15,915 nt of DNA from Baffinella frigidus (lineage: Eukaryota; Cryptophyceae; Cryptomonadales; Baffinellaceae), in contig MU646792.1 of assembly GCA_026770585.1 (NCBI GenBank), forward strand, positions 118,717 through 134,631, given 5' to 3'. The notes below the pieces were generated by a model. That model saw only the letters and a list, made by a program, of their open reading frames with translations. It was not told where the DNA came from and did no database searches. Each line of letters opens with the position of its first letter. Positions within the stretch are counted from its first letter, which is position 1. The translations under genes and the position numbers were made by a program. This document shows positions 1 through 6,894 of the stretch, piece by piece.

Positions 1-54
1 ACCCGCTGGCAGGATGCCCCCCTCCCACTGCTCGCACCCTGTCCCGCTTCCCAA

Positions 55-175
55 CCAGGTCAAACATGCTGACGCGTCGTGCATCGGCAGACCACGGGCC
101 ACAAGGACGAGCCAGCCAGGTCAAGGGTGCTGACGAGTCGTGTTTTTTTTCAGACCAAGGGCCTCAAGGACGGGC
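55..175 (+). repeat. Tandem duplication of a 3' splice-site region
   Basis: Two adjacent copies with a period of 61-63 nt start at CCAGGT (55 and 116). Each carries a CTGACG branch-point-like motif, an AG (89-90 and 152-153) and the start of the following coding stretch. Copy 2 has a run of eight T before CAG and so looks like the working acceptor; copy 1 has lost the pyrimidine tract. The two AGs are separated by exactly 63 nt without an in-frame stop, so either could be used. Confidence 0.6.
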
Positions 176-272
176 GCGCGCTCGCGGTGGTGGCGTACTC
201 GAACCTCGTCGCGCTCCTCGTCGCGGTCGTCTTCGGCGTCTTCGCCCTCTCGGAGCCTCTCCCAACCACAAG
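154..272 (+). CDS. Probable internal exon encoding a membrane segment (partial gene)
   Basis: The stretch follows a convincing 3' splice site: CTGAC at 130-134, a T-run at 143-150 and CAG at 151-153. It starts TKGLKDGRALAVV and continues into about 24 hydrophobic residues (around residues 8-34), which fits one transmembrane helix followed by SEPLPTT. From 154 to about 258 nearly every codon ends in G or C, and this bias stops near the proposed end. A GT donor follows CAAG at 273-274. A basic lead-in, then a helix with YSN in it, loosely recalls the TM5 region of class C receptors, but this is only an impression and I assign no function. The gene begins outside the window. An upstream AG at 89-90 would add 21 codons in frame. 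Confidence 0.45.
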
Positions 273-538
273 GTCCGGTCCCACTGCCGCGCACAGGATT
301 CGGGCGGCTGCTTGCGTAGGGGAGCCGTGAGGGTGTCGCACACCTGACATGGATAGCTATCCTGAGCCCCGCGGGCTTTCGATGCCGCCTTCCTGCGTGA
401 TCTGGGACCGTGTACCCAGACAACTGCCCTCTGACCACCCTCCGATCGGGATCACGGAACTCAAATCCTGAAGCTTGAAGTATCATGCGGCATCCCGTTG
501 ATGCCTCGAACCACATTGGGGCATGCTGCTTTCCGCAG
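273..538 (+). other. Candidate intron (266 nt, GT-AG)
   Basis: It runs from GTCC after the exon at 154-272 to an acceptor GCTGCTTTCCGCAG ending at 538. The exon leaves two nucleotides over, which join with the A at 539 to keep an open frame. No other feature was seen here. The minus-strand open frame across 121-546 is a GC-rich shadow. Confidence 0.3.
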
Positions 539-680
539 ACCATCAAGCGTGGTTGATTCCCCCACCACCCCGCCGTGTCAGTTGGTATGGCTCGTGTGCG
601 CGAACCGAGGCGGGCCTGTCAATGCTCCCCTTGCACGGGGGCACATTCGCTGTTTCGCTGTGCACCCGGCCGCTCGCTAT
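539..680 (+). CDS. Possible downstream exon of the same membrane protein
   Basis: After the acceptor at 537-538 the frame continues as PSSVVDSPTTPPCQLVWLVC and further. It stays open up to and through the CT microsatellite that starts near 690, where the translation becomes low-complexity Ser/Leu. If the splice is right, the protein has a short hydrophilic tail and perhaps another weak hydrophobic stretch (CQLVWLVC). I see no recognisable domain. The end is arbitrary because I could not choose a donor. It could equally be non-coding sequence that happens to be open. Confidence 0.2.
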
Positions 681-689
681 GTGCATGCT

Positions 690-841
690 TCTCTCTCTCT
701 TGCTCTGTCTCGCTCTCTCTCTCGCTCTGTCTCGCTCTCGCTCTCGCTGACTCTCTCTCGCTTTCTCTGTCGCTCGCTCTCTCGCTCTCTCTCTCCCTCC
801 CCCCCCCTCTCTCTCCCTCTCTCTCTCCCTCTCTCTCTCTC
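690..841 (+). repeat. CT/CGCT microsatellite
   Basis: About 150 bp of CTCTCT, CGCTCT and CTCC units form a pure pyrimidine-rich strand. The long Ser/Leu and Arg/Glu open frames on the two strands are products of this composition, not genes. The tract is bounded by the same 9-mer, TGCATGCTT, at 682-690 and 842-850. Confidence 0.9.
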
Positions 842-969
842 TGCATGCTTCCGAGGGAAAAAGCACGTGTCCACACAGCAGGGAGATTCGCTCGGACGTT
901 TCCCAGCTTCTACCCCTCGTCCCTGACACTGGATGGCGCGGCACAGCGCGGGGCTGGCAGGGCGGGCAG

Positions 970-1140
970 GTGCACTCCTCTGCCTCGTTATCGGCAGCCT
1001 CGCACTTGGCGGCGGCGGAGGAGGAGGCGGAGGCGGACCGCCCACCCCCGAAAAGGCCGCGTAGCCACCCCGTCGCTGCCAGGAGAAGCGCCGTCTCTCC
1101 GCTGTCAGGCAGCGGGGTGTCGCTGCCGGGTTCGCTGCGG
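970..1140 (+). CDS. Possible exon with an Ala/Glu stretch and a nuclear-localisation-like motif
   Basis: The frame beginning after an AG at 968-969 reads through Ala-rich and Glu-rich residues (AAAEEEAEADR) to PPPKRPRS, then a Ser/Gly/Pro-rich part. Third positions are mostly G or C up to a GTAGGG donor-like site at 1140. This composition would suit a nuclear regulatory protein, but no domain is visible. The surrounding DNA is GC-rich, so open frames are cheap here. Confidence 0.2.
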
Positions 1141-1268
1141 GTAGGGAGCGAGGGGTGCTGCTGCTCAGCGCCCGTGCCGCGTGTGCCAGTCTCCTGCTGC
1201 AGGCTGGTGCATGTACTGCCGGCGCACGGCAGATGCTGGTGAGTGCCGCGCGTCGTGCGACCCTCGGT

Positions 1269-1284
1269 ACAGGGGTACCCCTGT
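1269..1284. repeat. Perfect palindrome made of two fused MITE ends
   Basis: ACAGGGGTACCCCTGT is a perfect 16-bp palindrome. Each half equals the outermost bases of the MITE that starts 8 bp later, so it looks like two element termini joined head to head. Confidence 0.6.
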
Positions 1285-1291
1285 GCCGTTG

Positions 1292-1407
1292 CAGGGGTAC
1301 CTCGCTCATAAGAAACCGCCCTCCCCCTAGGACCACCACAAGGTCCTAGGCATAGGCCTACTGTAGGGTCCTAGGGGGGGCGGTTTCTTATGAGCGAGGT
1401 ACCCCTG
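1292..1407. mobile_element. MITE with about 41-bp terminal inverted repeats
   Basis: The left end (1292-1334) and right end (1367-1407) are near-perfect inverted copies. They begin CAGGGGTACCTCGCTCATAA, run through a C-tract, and end at CCTAGGACC; the only difference is two bases in the C-tract. The interior is about 32 bp and contains further CCTAGG motifs. At 116 bp it cannot encode a transposase and must move with help from elsewhere. Related ends occur at 1729-1927, 9548-9697 and 10082-10179. No clear target-site duplication is visible. Confidence 0.8.
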
Positions 1408-1728
1408 TATGTAGGCTTCCTGCACGCGGGGGTAACTCCTCGGCGCTCGTGTGGGATCTGAGGATTGCCCTCGGGGTTTGCCCCTCAAACTGGCACCCAC
1501 GGGGTGGGTGGCTGCGTCCTGTTGCGCCGTGCTCGTGCGCGGCCGTGCCACAACCATAAATATCTACAATCATGAATCGAAGTTTTGCCCAGTATCTGTC
1601 CCGAGGCGACCCTAGCCCATCCTAGGTTTTTCAAAAGCGACCATCTCCCCGGGCTGAGGTTGCCGCGCGGAGGGTGGCAACCAAGCAGCCGAACAACACC
1701 TCTTGCCCTCCTTCCCGTGAAGCTCCTT
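1408..1728. other. Unassigned stretch between two MITE-like elements
   Basis: This is GC-rich sequence. I see no convincing exon, RNA gene or repeat in it. The minus-strand open frames that cross it also run through the MITE ends. Confidence 0.4.
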
Positions 1729-1927
1729 CCAAGGGATATCTCGGTCTAATGTTCGTTTGGGCCTGAGAACCCGTGACTTAAGAACCCGCACCGGATTTGG
1801 GGCCTGCGTGTTCTCAATTTTGTACCAGCGGATTGACTGAATCTCGCGTTGAGTCAATCCGCTGGTACTACTCAAGAACACGACGACCAACCGACCTTGG
1901 AGCAAGGGTGGCGAGGTATCCCTGTAC
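1729..1927. mobile_element. Decayed relative of the MITE, with an internal hairpin
   Basis: The right end, GCGAGGTATCCCTGTACAGG (1911-1930), matches the MITE terminus with one change. The left end, AAGGGATATCTCGG (1731-1744), is a more diverged inverted counterpart. Between them lies a perfect 17-bp inverted repeat (see 1822-1868). The left boundary is approximate. Confidence 0.45.
1807..1882. repeat. Strong two-part inverted repeat
   Basis: GTACCAGCGGATTGACT (1822-1838) pairs perfectly with 1852-1868 across a 13-base loop. Outside it, CGTGTTCT (1807-1814) pairs with AGAACACG (1875-1882). Together they give a long hairpin with a small internal bulge. It lies inside the decayed MITE. Confidence 0.85.
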
Positions 1928-1929
1928 AG

Positions 1930-2670
1930 GAGGATTGGTCGGTTTGGCACTGAAGGTGCATTTAGCTAACGCCAGGGGCACCCTGCCGATGAAAGGAGAA
2001 GTCTATGCGCGCCACGCATAGCAGTAGCTTTGCACTCGTTCCACATCTGGCCCAAGCAAACATAAGATCTCCAGTTGACTAAATCCCAGGGCTCTAATTG
2101 ACTGATCCCCGAGTCGCTGCCGTCTTTGAGTTTCGGGGCCTAGGGGGGTTGTGAGCGCTAAATAGCGCGCTCGCCGTTTTCTCATCAGGTCCGGCATTGT
2201 GTCCGGCTCTGAAGTCGAGATCTGGGCTCTGCGAGCGCTCCCGTTTCCGCATCGCAATCAATCGATTACCAACTCTAGGAAGTGTAATTAAAAGCATGGG
2301 AAACGCTCAACCAGAGCGCAAGGGCGAAGTATGAATCCACCACACCACACTCCAGTAGCCCCGACAGCCAAGAGCTAAATATATCCACGAACGTAATGAG
2401 ACACAAGTGCCCTCCTCCGACTTCCCGGGGTAGCAGCGACCAGGAAAGTTGTGCAGAGCAAGGTCACACGTTCTTAAGTGTGGTAGTTTACTGCCTAGAG
2501 GGCGCTGTCTTTTGAACGTGCCTCTTGGACGTGCGTGGCACGTGTGTTTAAATCACTCTACTCACCCCGAATCCCATCGGGCTAAATGTCTCCATCCGTG
2601 CCTGCCCTGAGGCGGGCCGTCACGTCCAGCTCCAACCCCCCGGCGCCACCACTCCCCTCATCCCAGCGCT
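1930..2670. other. Unassigned stretch 3' of the PAQR gene
   Basis: The sequence is of mixed composition, with several short open frames on both strands, none with coherent composition. The part next to 2671 would be the 3' flank of the minus-strand gene. Nothing else was recognised. Confidence 0.4.
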
Positions 2671-3522
2671 TCAACTCAAAATCGAACGTCGCCAGACCGT
2701 CGGATGCTCATCGATTGCCGGATCCGCCAAGAACTCAATCGCCATCGCCAAAAAGCAAGCGTCGGCCACCCCAAGCAGCAGGTGGAAGTCTTCATGCCAG
2801 CTGTTGAAAGCGGGGGCGTGCCAGAACGCCGGGCGGTAGCGATGGTGCAGAGGTGGCCCCATTAGAAATCCCCCCAGGTAGCAAACCACTCCTGCAATCC
2901 AGAGACCGCGATACCCGTAGTGCCAGCCAATCTGCGACACGTTGAAGACGAAGTACAGCAGCAGTAGAACCGACCGAGCCAGCGGAGATTGCGGCGGCGT
3001 CCCAAACTGCCTCTGAACCAAGACGAAGTTAAGAGATGTAACGCACACCATGATGGCGAGTAGGATGCTCCATTCGACAATGTCCATGGCGAACGCGCCC
3101 GAGGGTGCCCAAATTGCGATCGAAATCGTGACGAGGTCCGATCGAAGAAATGCCGCCTCCAGTTCCGGCCGCTCAGTTGGAAAAAGGTGGAAGAGCGAGG
3201 AAGAAACGTAGCTAGTTGACTTTCCGACCAGGAGAAGCAGGAACCGCCACCACCGTGAATCAAGTTCGCCTGCCAGCATTGCTATCGCACAGGAGATTGT
3301 CCCCACCACCAGGGCCACTGCAATCACTCCGTGCAAGACCCCCCGCAGTGACGGCCTGGTAGCCCCGTCGGAATACGTCGTGCGTAACTTGCGTGGAAAG
3401 TTCCCCCCCGCCGTCATCTTCGAAACGGTGCCTCTGCCGAGGAGAGCAGCAAGTCGCTGTGTTGGCCGCTTGTGTGTCTGGAAAGGCGCCGGACCAGATA
3501 AGGATGGAAGACCGACTACCAT
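2671..3522 (-). CDS. PAQR / haemolysin-III family seven-helix membrane protein
   Basis: This is a polytopic membrane protein of the CREST/PAQR superfamily. Members are integral-membrane proteins with a buried metal site; adiponectin receptors show ceramidase-type activity, and the role of the HlyIII branch is poorly known despite its name. Numbered from the in-frame GTG at 3636, the diagnostic residues are all present: SSLFH in helix 2 (S146, H150), an Asp at the start of helix 3 (D167 in FLRSDLVT), and HEDFH at the start of helix 7 (H281, H285). That is the three-His plus Asp/Ser zinc-site pattern. Seven hydrophobic segments run from about residues 100 to 303. I start at the first in-frame ATG (3522, 283 aa). 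The ATG at 3417 (248 aa) has a better context, with A at -3, and gives a length closer to HlyIII proteins. There is no visible intron. Confidence 0.8.
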   Translation of the reverse strand: MVVGLPSLSGPAPFQTHKRPTQRLAALLGRGTVSKMTAGGNFPRKLRTTYSDGATRPSLRGVLHGVIAVALVVGTISCAIAMLAGELDSRWWRFLLLLVGKSTSYVSSSLFHLFPTERPELEAAFLRSDLVTISIAIWAPSGAFAMDIVEWSILLAIMVCVTSLNFVLVQRQFGTPPQSPLARSVLLLLYFVFNVSQIGWHYGYRGLWIAGVVCYLGGFLMGPPLHHRYRPAFWHAPAFNSWHEDFHLLLGVADACFLAMAIEFLADPAIDEHPTVWRRSILS

Positions 3523-3642
3523 GCAACAAACGAGATGGTCTGCGCCACGGTTACGTAAGCCTCCTTCGACGTGCGCGATGGGAAACCCGGGGCCCGGACC
3601 GTCCTTCGAAACGAGGATCGGATGAGGATCCCCCACTTTTAA

Positions 3643-3663
3643 AACTATTTTTGAAAAATAGTT
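3643..3663. repeat. Perfect hairpin upstream of the PAQR gene
   Basis: AACTATTTTT and AAAAATAGTT are perfect 10-bp arms around a single G. The hairpin sits 5' of the minus-strand PAQR gene, where promoter or 5' UTR sequence would be expected. Confidence 0.85.
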
Positions 3664-3686
3664 GCTGACCGTTGCTGACCGTTGCT
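3661..3686 (+). repeat. Short tandem repeat GTTGCTGACC
   Basis: Two full copies and a partial third copy of a 10-mer follow the hairpin arm directly. Confidence 0.85.
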
Positions 3687-3763
3687 AAGGAACACGAGTG
3701 TGTAGTCCGCGTGACCAAACTGAATTCCAGACGGTCCATCTAAATGCACCCGACACGACGTCA

Positions 3764-3809
3764 GTACGAACAAGGGGTATTTTTAGAAAAAAATACCCCT
3801 TGGTACGAA
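3764..3809. mobile_element. 32-bp hairpin flanked by perfect 7-bp direct repeats
   Basis: CAAGGGGTATTTTT (3771-3784), loop AGAA, and AAAAATACCCCTTG (3789-3802) form a perfect 14-bp stem. The hairpin is flanked immediately on both sides by GTACGAA (3764-3770 and 3803-3809). The layout is that of an inserted palindromic unit with a target-site duplication. Mobility is an inference; the symmetry and the repeats are visible directly. Confidence 0.65.
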
Positions 3810-3926
3810 GTTCATAATCAGTAATCAGACAAGGGTCGTCTTGGTGCTGACTGCCGTCGAGCAACCCACCCCTTCCCCAACTTACCCCCATCACCAAGGC
3901 TACGCCCCTCCCCAACCCCCAGCCCC

Positions 3927-4082
3927 ATGCTTTCATCGCGAAGCTCCCCTAACTGCGGGTGCTCCAGCGACGATTATTTGATTGAGCTCTCCTCTGATGG
4001 TGAGTGCGACGGTGCCCTGGACCTTAAAACGCTAATCCCTACACATTTGCAACCAACCTCCTCGCAGAGTGTTCATCCGTGA
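3927..4082 (+). CDS. Small acidic ORF (51 aa), or the first exon of a two-exon gene
   Basis: ATG at 3927 opens a 51-codon frame starting MLSSRSSPNCGCSSDDYLIE and rich in Ser and Asp. Within it a GT at 4004-4005 and a good acceptor CCTCCTCGCAG (ending 4067, after an ACGCTAATCC branch-like motif) could remove 64 nt. That would join SSDG to an alternative second exon at 4068-4146, which reads VFIRERGFDVYLDLIVLLG and ends at TAA. Both versions look protein-like. Nothing is recognised by family. Confidence 0.3.
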   Translation: MLSSRSSPNCGCSSDDYLIELSSDGECDGALDLKTLIPTHLQPTSSQSVHP

Positions 4083-4347
4083 GAGGGGGTTTGACGTGTA
4101 CCTTGACCTGATCGTATTGCTTGGACCGGAATTCGCCTCCATCTAACAGCATGATTCGATTTGGTCGGCAGCAAACTTTCTGGTGCCCTGAACCAATGCT
4201 CTCGCTCAAACTCTCGGGTGTGACGCCCTCCGCGCAGGTCAACTCGAGGAGAGGAGAGGCTCAGCAGATCGGTAGTTACCACCGAGGATCGGCCCCCACG
4301 TAGTGTAGGACTCCAATTGTGTGGGCTAGATGGTCCGGATCGAGTAG

Positions 4348-4482
4348 GCAGGAAAGCGGGGGGACCTGTGGCGGTGTCCTCGGTCCCTGACCAACCTGTC
4401 TTCTGAGATCCAGGTGGTGGACACTGGGGCGCTATGCAGCGCTTCGATCTTTCCCTCTCACAGAGAGATTTTTGGTCCCTAA
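4348..4482 (+). pseudogene. Retropepsin-like fragment (retrotransposon protease remnant?)
   Basis: A 44-codon open stretch between TAG (4345) and TAA (4480) contains EIQVVDTGALCSASIFPS. The pattern V-V-D-T-G-A-x-x-S-x-x-I fits the active-site strand and turn of retroviral-type aspartic proteases found in LTR retrotransposons and in some cellular proteins of the DDI1 type. There is no ATG, no second protease half and no reverse transcriptase nearby, so if real it is a fragment or an exon. A splice acceptor (TGAGATCCAG, ending 4413) directly precedes the motif. A chance match to a short motif is a real alternative. Confidence 0.3.
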
Positions 4483-4661
4483 AGTGTCCACGTTCGTCAT
4501 CGCCTTAGTAAGGGTCCTGTGTAGACTATTCTCCAGGAAACCTGCTACAGCTCCAGAACCAGCCCTCGCCGCCGTGCTCGCCACGGCGTTTCGGTCCACC
4601 GGACGTGGAAACGTGCGTGCTGCTGTATGACGTTCATTAAAGCTCCATAAGCTCCATAAGA

Positions 4662-4683
4662 AACGGCATGGCATCATGCCGTT
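4662..4683. repeat. Short inverted repeat AACGGCAT / ATGCCGTT
   Basis: Perfect 8-bp arms with a 6-base loop. Directly before it, AGCTCCATA is tandemly repeated (4641-4658). Confidence 0.8.
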
Positions 4684-4962
4684 CCGCGAGGATGGTCGCT
4701 GCGAACCGATGCCGACAGGGGAGGGGTGGAGGTCAGGTGCGGTACACGGCGCGATGGTTACTGATGCAGAGTCTTGGCTCGCCAAGCTGACAAGCAACGA
4801 GGGCGTTGTTTTTTGCATCGGAAAAATGCAGCAGCATGGTGAATCTTGCAAGAAATGGCGTGGGCAACTCCAAAAATCGTTATCTCTACGTGAACGCCTT
4901 CGGATTTGCACGCAGAAACACATCACCGGAATCAGACACAAGCTCGACCTCGTTTCCCGCAG

Positions 4963-5079
4963 CAGTTACAGGCAAAGAACCTCAAGGGGAAGGGGTGGGT
5001 TTCGATTAAGAGCATCGGGGGGTGGTTCGCCGAGAGCGAGACGCGTGAGGCCCTTGCAGTGAAGACGAAGCACACGCAG
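4963..5079 (+). CDS. Probable internal exon, 39 codons, unknown protein
   Basis: The exon is preceded by TCGTTTCCCGCAG (AG 4961-4962) and followed by CACGCAG|GT at 5080. In phase 0 it reads without stops, starting QLQAKNLKGKGWVSIKSIGG and continuing WFAESETREALAVKTKHTQ, a charged soluble sequence with good third-position G/C bias. The phase continues cleanly into the exon at 5224. The upstream exon is not certain; the plus-strand frames at 4676-4962 are open in more than one phase. I recognise no domain. Confidence 0.4.
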
Positions 5080-5223
5080 GTTGGCGTGCGCGGCTCTCTG
5101 TTTTGGTGAACCAACCAACCCTGTTTGCATTCATTACGCGGAACCAACCGTTTGGTTGGTCCTGCGAGAATGTTATGATGATAACATTCTCTGTAATCTT
5201 AACTGACTGTTTCTGCGCCGCAG
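5080..5223 (+). other. Candidate 144-nt intron containing hairpins
   Basis: It starts GTTGGC and ends TTTCTGCGCCGCAG, with AACTGAC as a branch-point candidate at about 5201. Inside are ACCAACC/GGTTGGT (5143-5160) and the perfect 11-bp inverted repeat GAGAATGTTAT/ATAACATTCTC (5166-5176 and 5181-5191). Confidence 0.4.
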
Positions 5224-5311
5224 CTCAAGAATGTCGTTGCTGCGAGTTCTCTCGTCGCTGCCAATCAAGTCTACTGCACTCCTCCGAGGCTTCCGCAGCT
5301 ACCGAGGGTTT
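5224..5311 (+). CDS. Probable exon following the intron at 5080-5223
   Basis: In the phase set by the previous exon it reads LKNVVAASSLVAANQVYCTP, then Pro/Leu-rich sequence. The frame stays open to a TAA in the first telomere-like repeats at about 5408, so the true exon end is not determined; a donor around 5311 (CCGAGG|GTTTTA) is one option. The first 20 residues are amphipathic and plausible. No family is recognised. Confidence 0.3.
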
Positions 5312-5400
5312 TAGTTCCAGTCCTGGTCACTAATCAGTCACTCGCACCAATCGGATTTTGCTCAAAATCTTCCATACTGCTGCCCCCGATTCGGCACACT

Positions 5401-5757
5401 CAACCCTAAACCTTAAACCCTGAACCCTTAACCCTATACCCTGAACTGTAAACACTGAACCCCAAAACCCAAACCCTAATTCCTAAACCCTGAACCCTAA
5501 ACCCTCAACCTCTAAACCCTCAACCCTCAACCCTGAGCACTGAACCCTGACACCTAAACTCTAAACCCTGCACACTGAACCCAAAACCCTAGACCCTGAA
5601 CCCTAAACCTAAAACCCTCAACCCAAAACACCACACCCTAAACACTAAAACCTAAACTCTCAGCCCTGAACTCTCAATCTTGTTAATGCCAAAACTTTAA
5701 ACCCTCAACCCTGAACATTCAAACCTGAACCCTGAACCCTAAACCTTAAACCCTCAA
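5401..5757 (+). repeat. Degenerate telomere-like repeat block 1
   Basis: About 50 units of 7 bp related to CCCTAAA, mixed with CCCTGAA, CCCTCAA, CCCAAAA and other variants, C-rich strand on plus. Open frames inside are meaningless. Confidence 0.9.
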
Positions 5758-5793
5758 GCCGGTTTTTTGAGCGGGCTGACCTGAACAACGGTC

Positions 5794-5865
5794 ATCTCAA
5801 AAATTCCAACTGGCCGGAGATCCTTAGTATTTCCCATAGGCCCAAAATTCTAACTGGCCGGAAAT
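5794..5865 (+). repeat. Direct repeat around AACTGGCCGGA
   Basis: AAAATTCCAACTGGCCGGA (about 5798-5816) recurs as AAAATTCTAACTGGCCGGA (about 5845-5863), 47 bp later. Confidence 0.8.
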
Positions 5866-5873
5866 GATTTTGA

Positions 5874-6683
5874 AAAAAACTTGAAATTGTAAGGGCCCCT
5901 TACAATTTTGAGTCTTTTTGTAAAGCGCGAAAATGTTTTTTTTCGGTCCAATCAGAAACACACGCTCCCAAAACAAAATACCCCCAAGGAAAACTGACAC
6001 AAATCCACCCCGTGACATATACACTGTCCCGATTCCGTGCCTTCCTCCAATCTGACGTAGATGAAGCAATTGAATCCCAACACCAACTGAACAGCCTCCT
6101 GCCTTCCACATCTTCTACCTCCGCCTCCCCGGTAGACCCTCTTATCATCCCAATCACATTCACTAATACGAACGCACTCCTCGCCTACTCCCTGACAAGA
6201 GAAGCAGTTATAAAATTGCGCCTTGCCCAAGCATGGACATACGATGAAACTAAGGAACCCAAAGTAATCATAAACATCGCACTTGTACGCGCAATCTTCT
6301 TGCAAAAAAACACAGTAACCAGACTCATATTTCCCCTACATACAGATACAGAACTCACTAAACCCACTGCGACTCAACATGCCGCCTACAGGATGGCCCT
6401 CAACTTCCTTACAGAAATTGCACTCCAGGCTTTTAGAACAGATGGCGGTATATACCCTGGAACCGCTTGCCAAGAAGACTACTCTGGCGACTTGAAACTA
6501 AAGGCCACTAACAACAAAGACCCCATAACTCTACCCCCACAAGAACTCCCCTTCGCCTGGCCGGATCTCAACCCCAACAAACAGAGATCCCTCCCAAACA
6601 AACAAAACCAACAACCAGGATCAGCTAACCCAGTCTCACATCCTGAACAATCCAAGAAACGAACCAACTCTCCAAACACCTGA
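5874..6683 (+). CDS. AC-rich, G-poor ORF of unknown origin, possibly gag-like
   Basis: The frame is open from 5874 to the TGA at 6681. It has no ATG in the early part; a GTG at 6012 would give 223 residues. The N-terminal part (after GTG) reads TYTLSRFRAFLQSDVDEAIE and looks like a folded alpha-helical protein. The C-terminal third is Pro/Asn/Gln/Lys-rich. The plus strand is strikingly poor in G, and codons such as ATA, CTC, AAC and CCC dominate, unlike the GC3-biased genes at 10641-11879 and 154-272. After the stop the same frame stays open with a Cys/His cluster (CFIFGDHHSDSCH, 6699-6737) recalling a nucleocapsid-type zinc knuckle with one Cys missing. A retroelement gag/ORF1 relic is my best guess; no signature proves it. 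Confidence 0.35.
   Translation, partial: KKLEIVRAPYNFESFCKARKCFFSVQSETHAPKTKYPQGKLTQIHPVTYTLSRFRAFLQSDVDEAIESQHQLNSLLPSTSSTSASPVDPLIIPITFTNTNALLAYSLTREAVIKLRLAQAWTYDETKEPKVIINIALVRAIFLQKNTVTRLIFPLHTDTELTKPTATQHAAYRMALNFLTEIALQAFRTDGGIYPGTACQEDYSGDLKLKATNNKDPITLPPQELPFAWPDLNPNKQRSLPNKQNQQPGSANPVSHPEQSKKRTNSPNT
5885..5909. repeat. Perfect inverted repeat AAATTGTAAGGG / CCCTTACAATTT
   Basis: Twelve-bp arms around a single C. It lies at the very start of the long AC-rich reading frame. Confidence 0.85.
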
Positions 6684-6890
6684 GAGTTCTGAACCGAATG
6701 CTTTATCTTCGGTGACCACCACTCTGACTCGTGCCATGAACCTGCACCAAAAACACGCCCAACTGACCTCGATACCAAAATTGACAAATTAAAGAAAATC
6801 AACCAGATAGCCTACAATCGCCACAAAAAACAGAAGAAAAATAATCCAGACAGCAATGGGGAGGCGTCGGGAGGGAGAGCAACAGGCTGA
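6684..6890 (+). pseudogene. In-frame continuation of the AC-rich ORF beyond two TGA codons
   Basis: After TGA at 6681 and 6690 the same phase is open to a third TGA at 6888. It encodes a Cys/His cluster, then a Lys/Asp-rich helix (DTKIDKLKKINQIAYNRHKK) and a Gly/Asn-rich end. Base composition matches the upstream ORF, so the two belong together. The TGAs may be inactivating mutations or reassigned/readthrough codons. Confidence 0.35.
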
Positions 6891-6894
6891 CAAC

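Noticed and set aside
121-546. 141-codon minus-strand open frame
   Set aside because: It overlaps the plus-strand exon with a consistent splice site and GC3 bias, and its own translation is Arg/Gly/Pro-rich shadow.
543-1339. Long minus-strand and plus-strand frames rich in Arg/Glu or Ser/Leu
   Set aside because: They are generated by the CT/CGCT microsatellite.
1155-1557. Frames across the MITE with RGTSLIRN or GYLAHKK-like peptides
   Set aside because: These are translations of the inverted-repeat termini, not genes.
4432-4941. 169-codon minus-strand frame
   Set aside because: No domain, mixed composition, and it overlaps the plus-strand retropepsin-like stretch and exon candidates.
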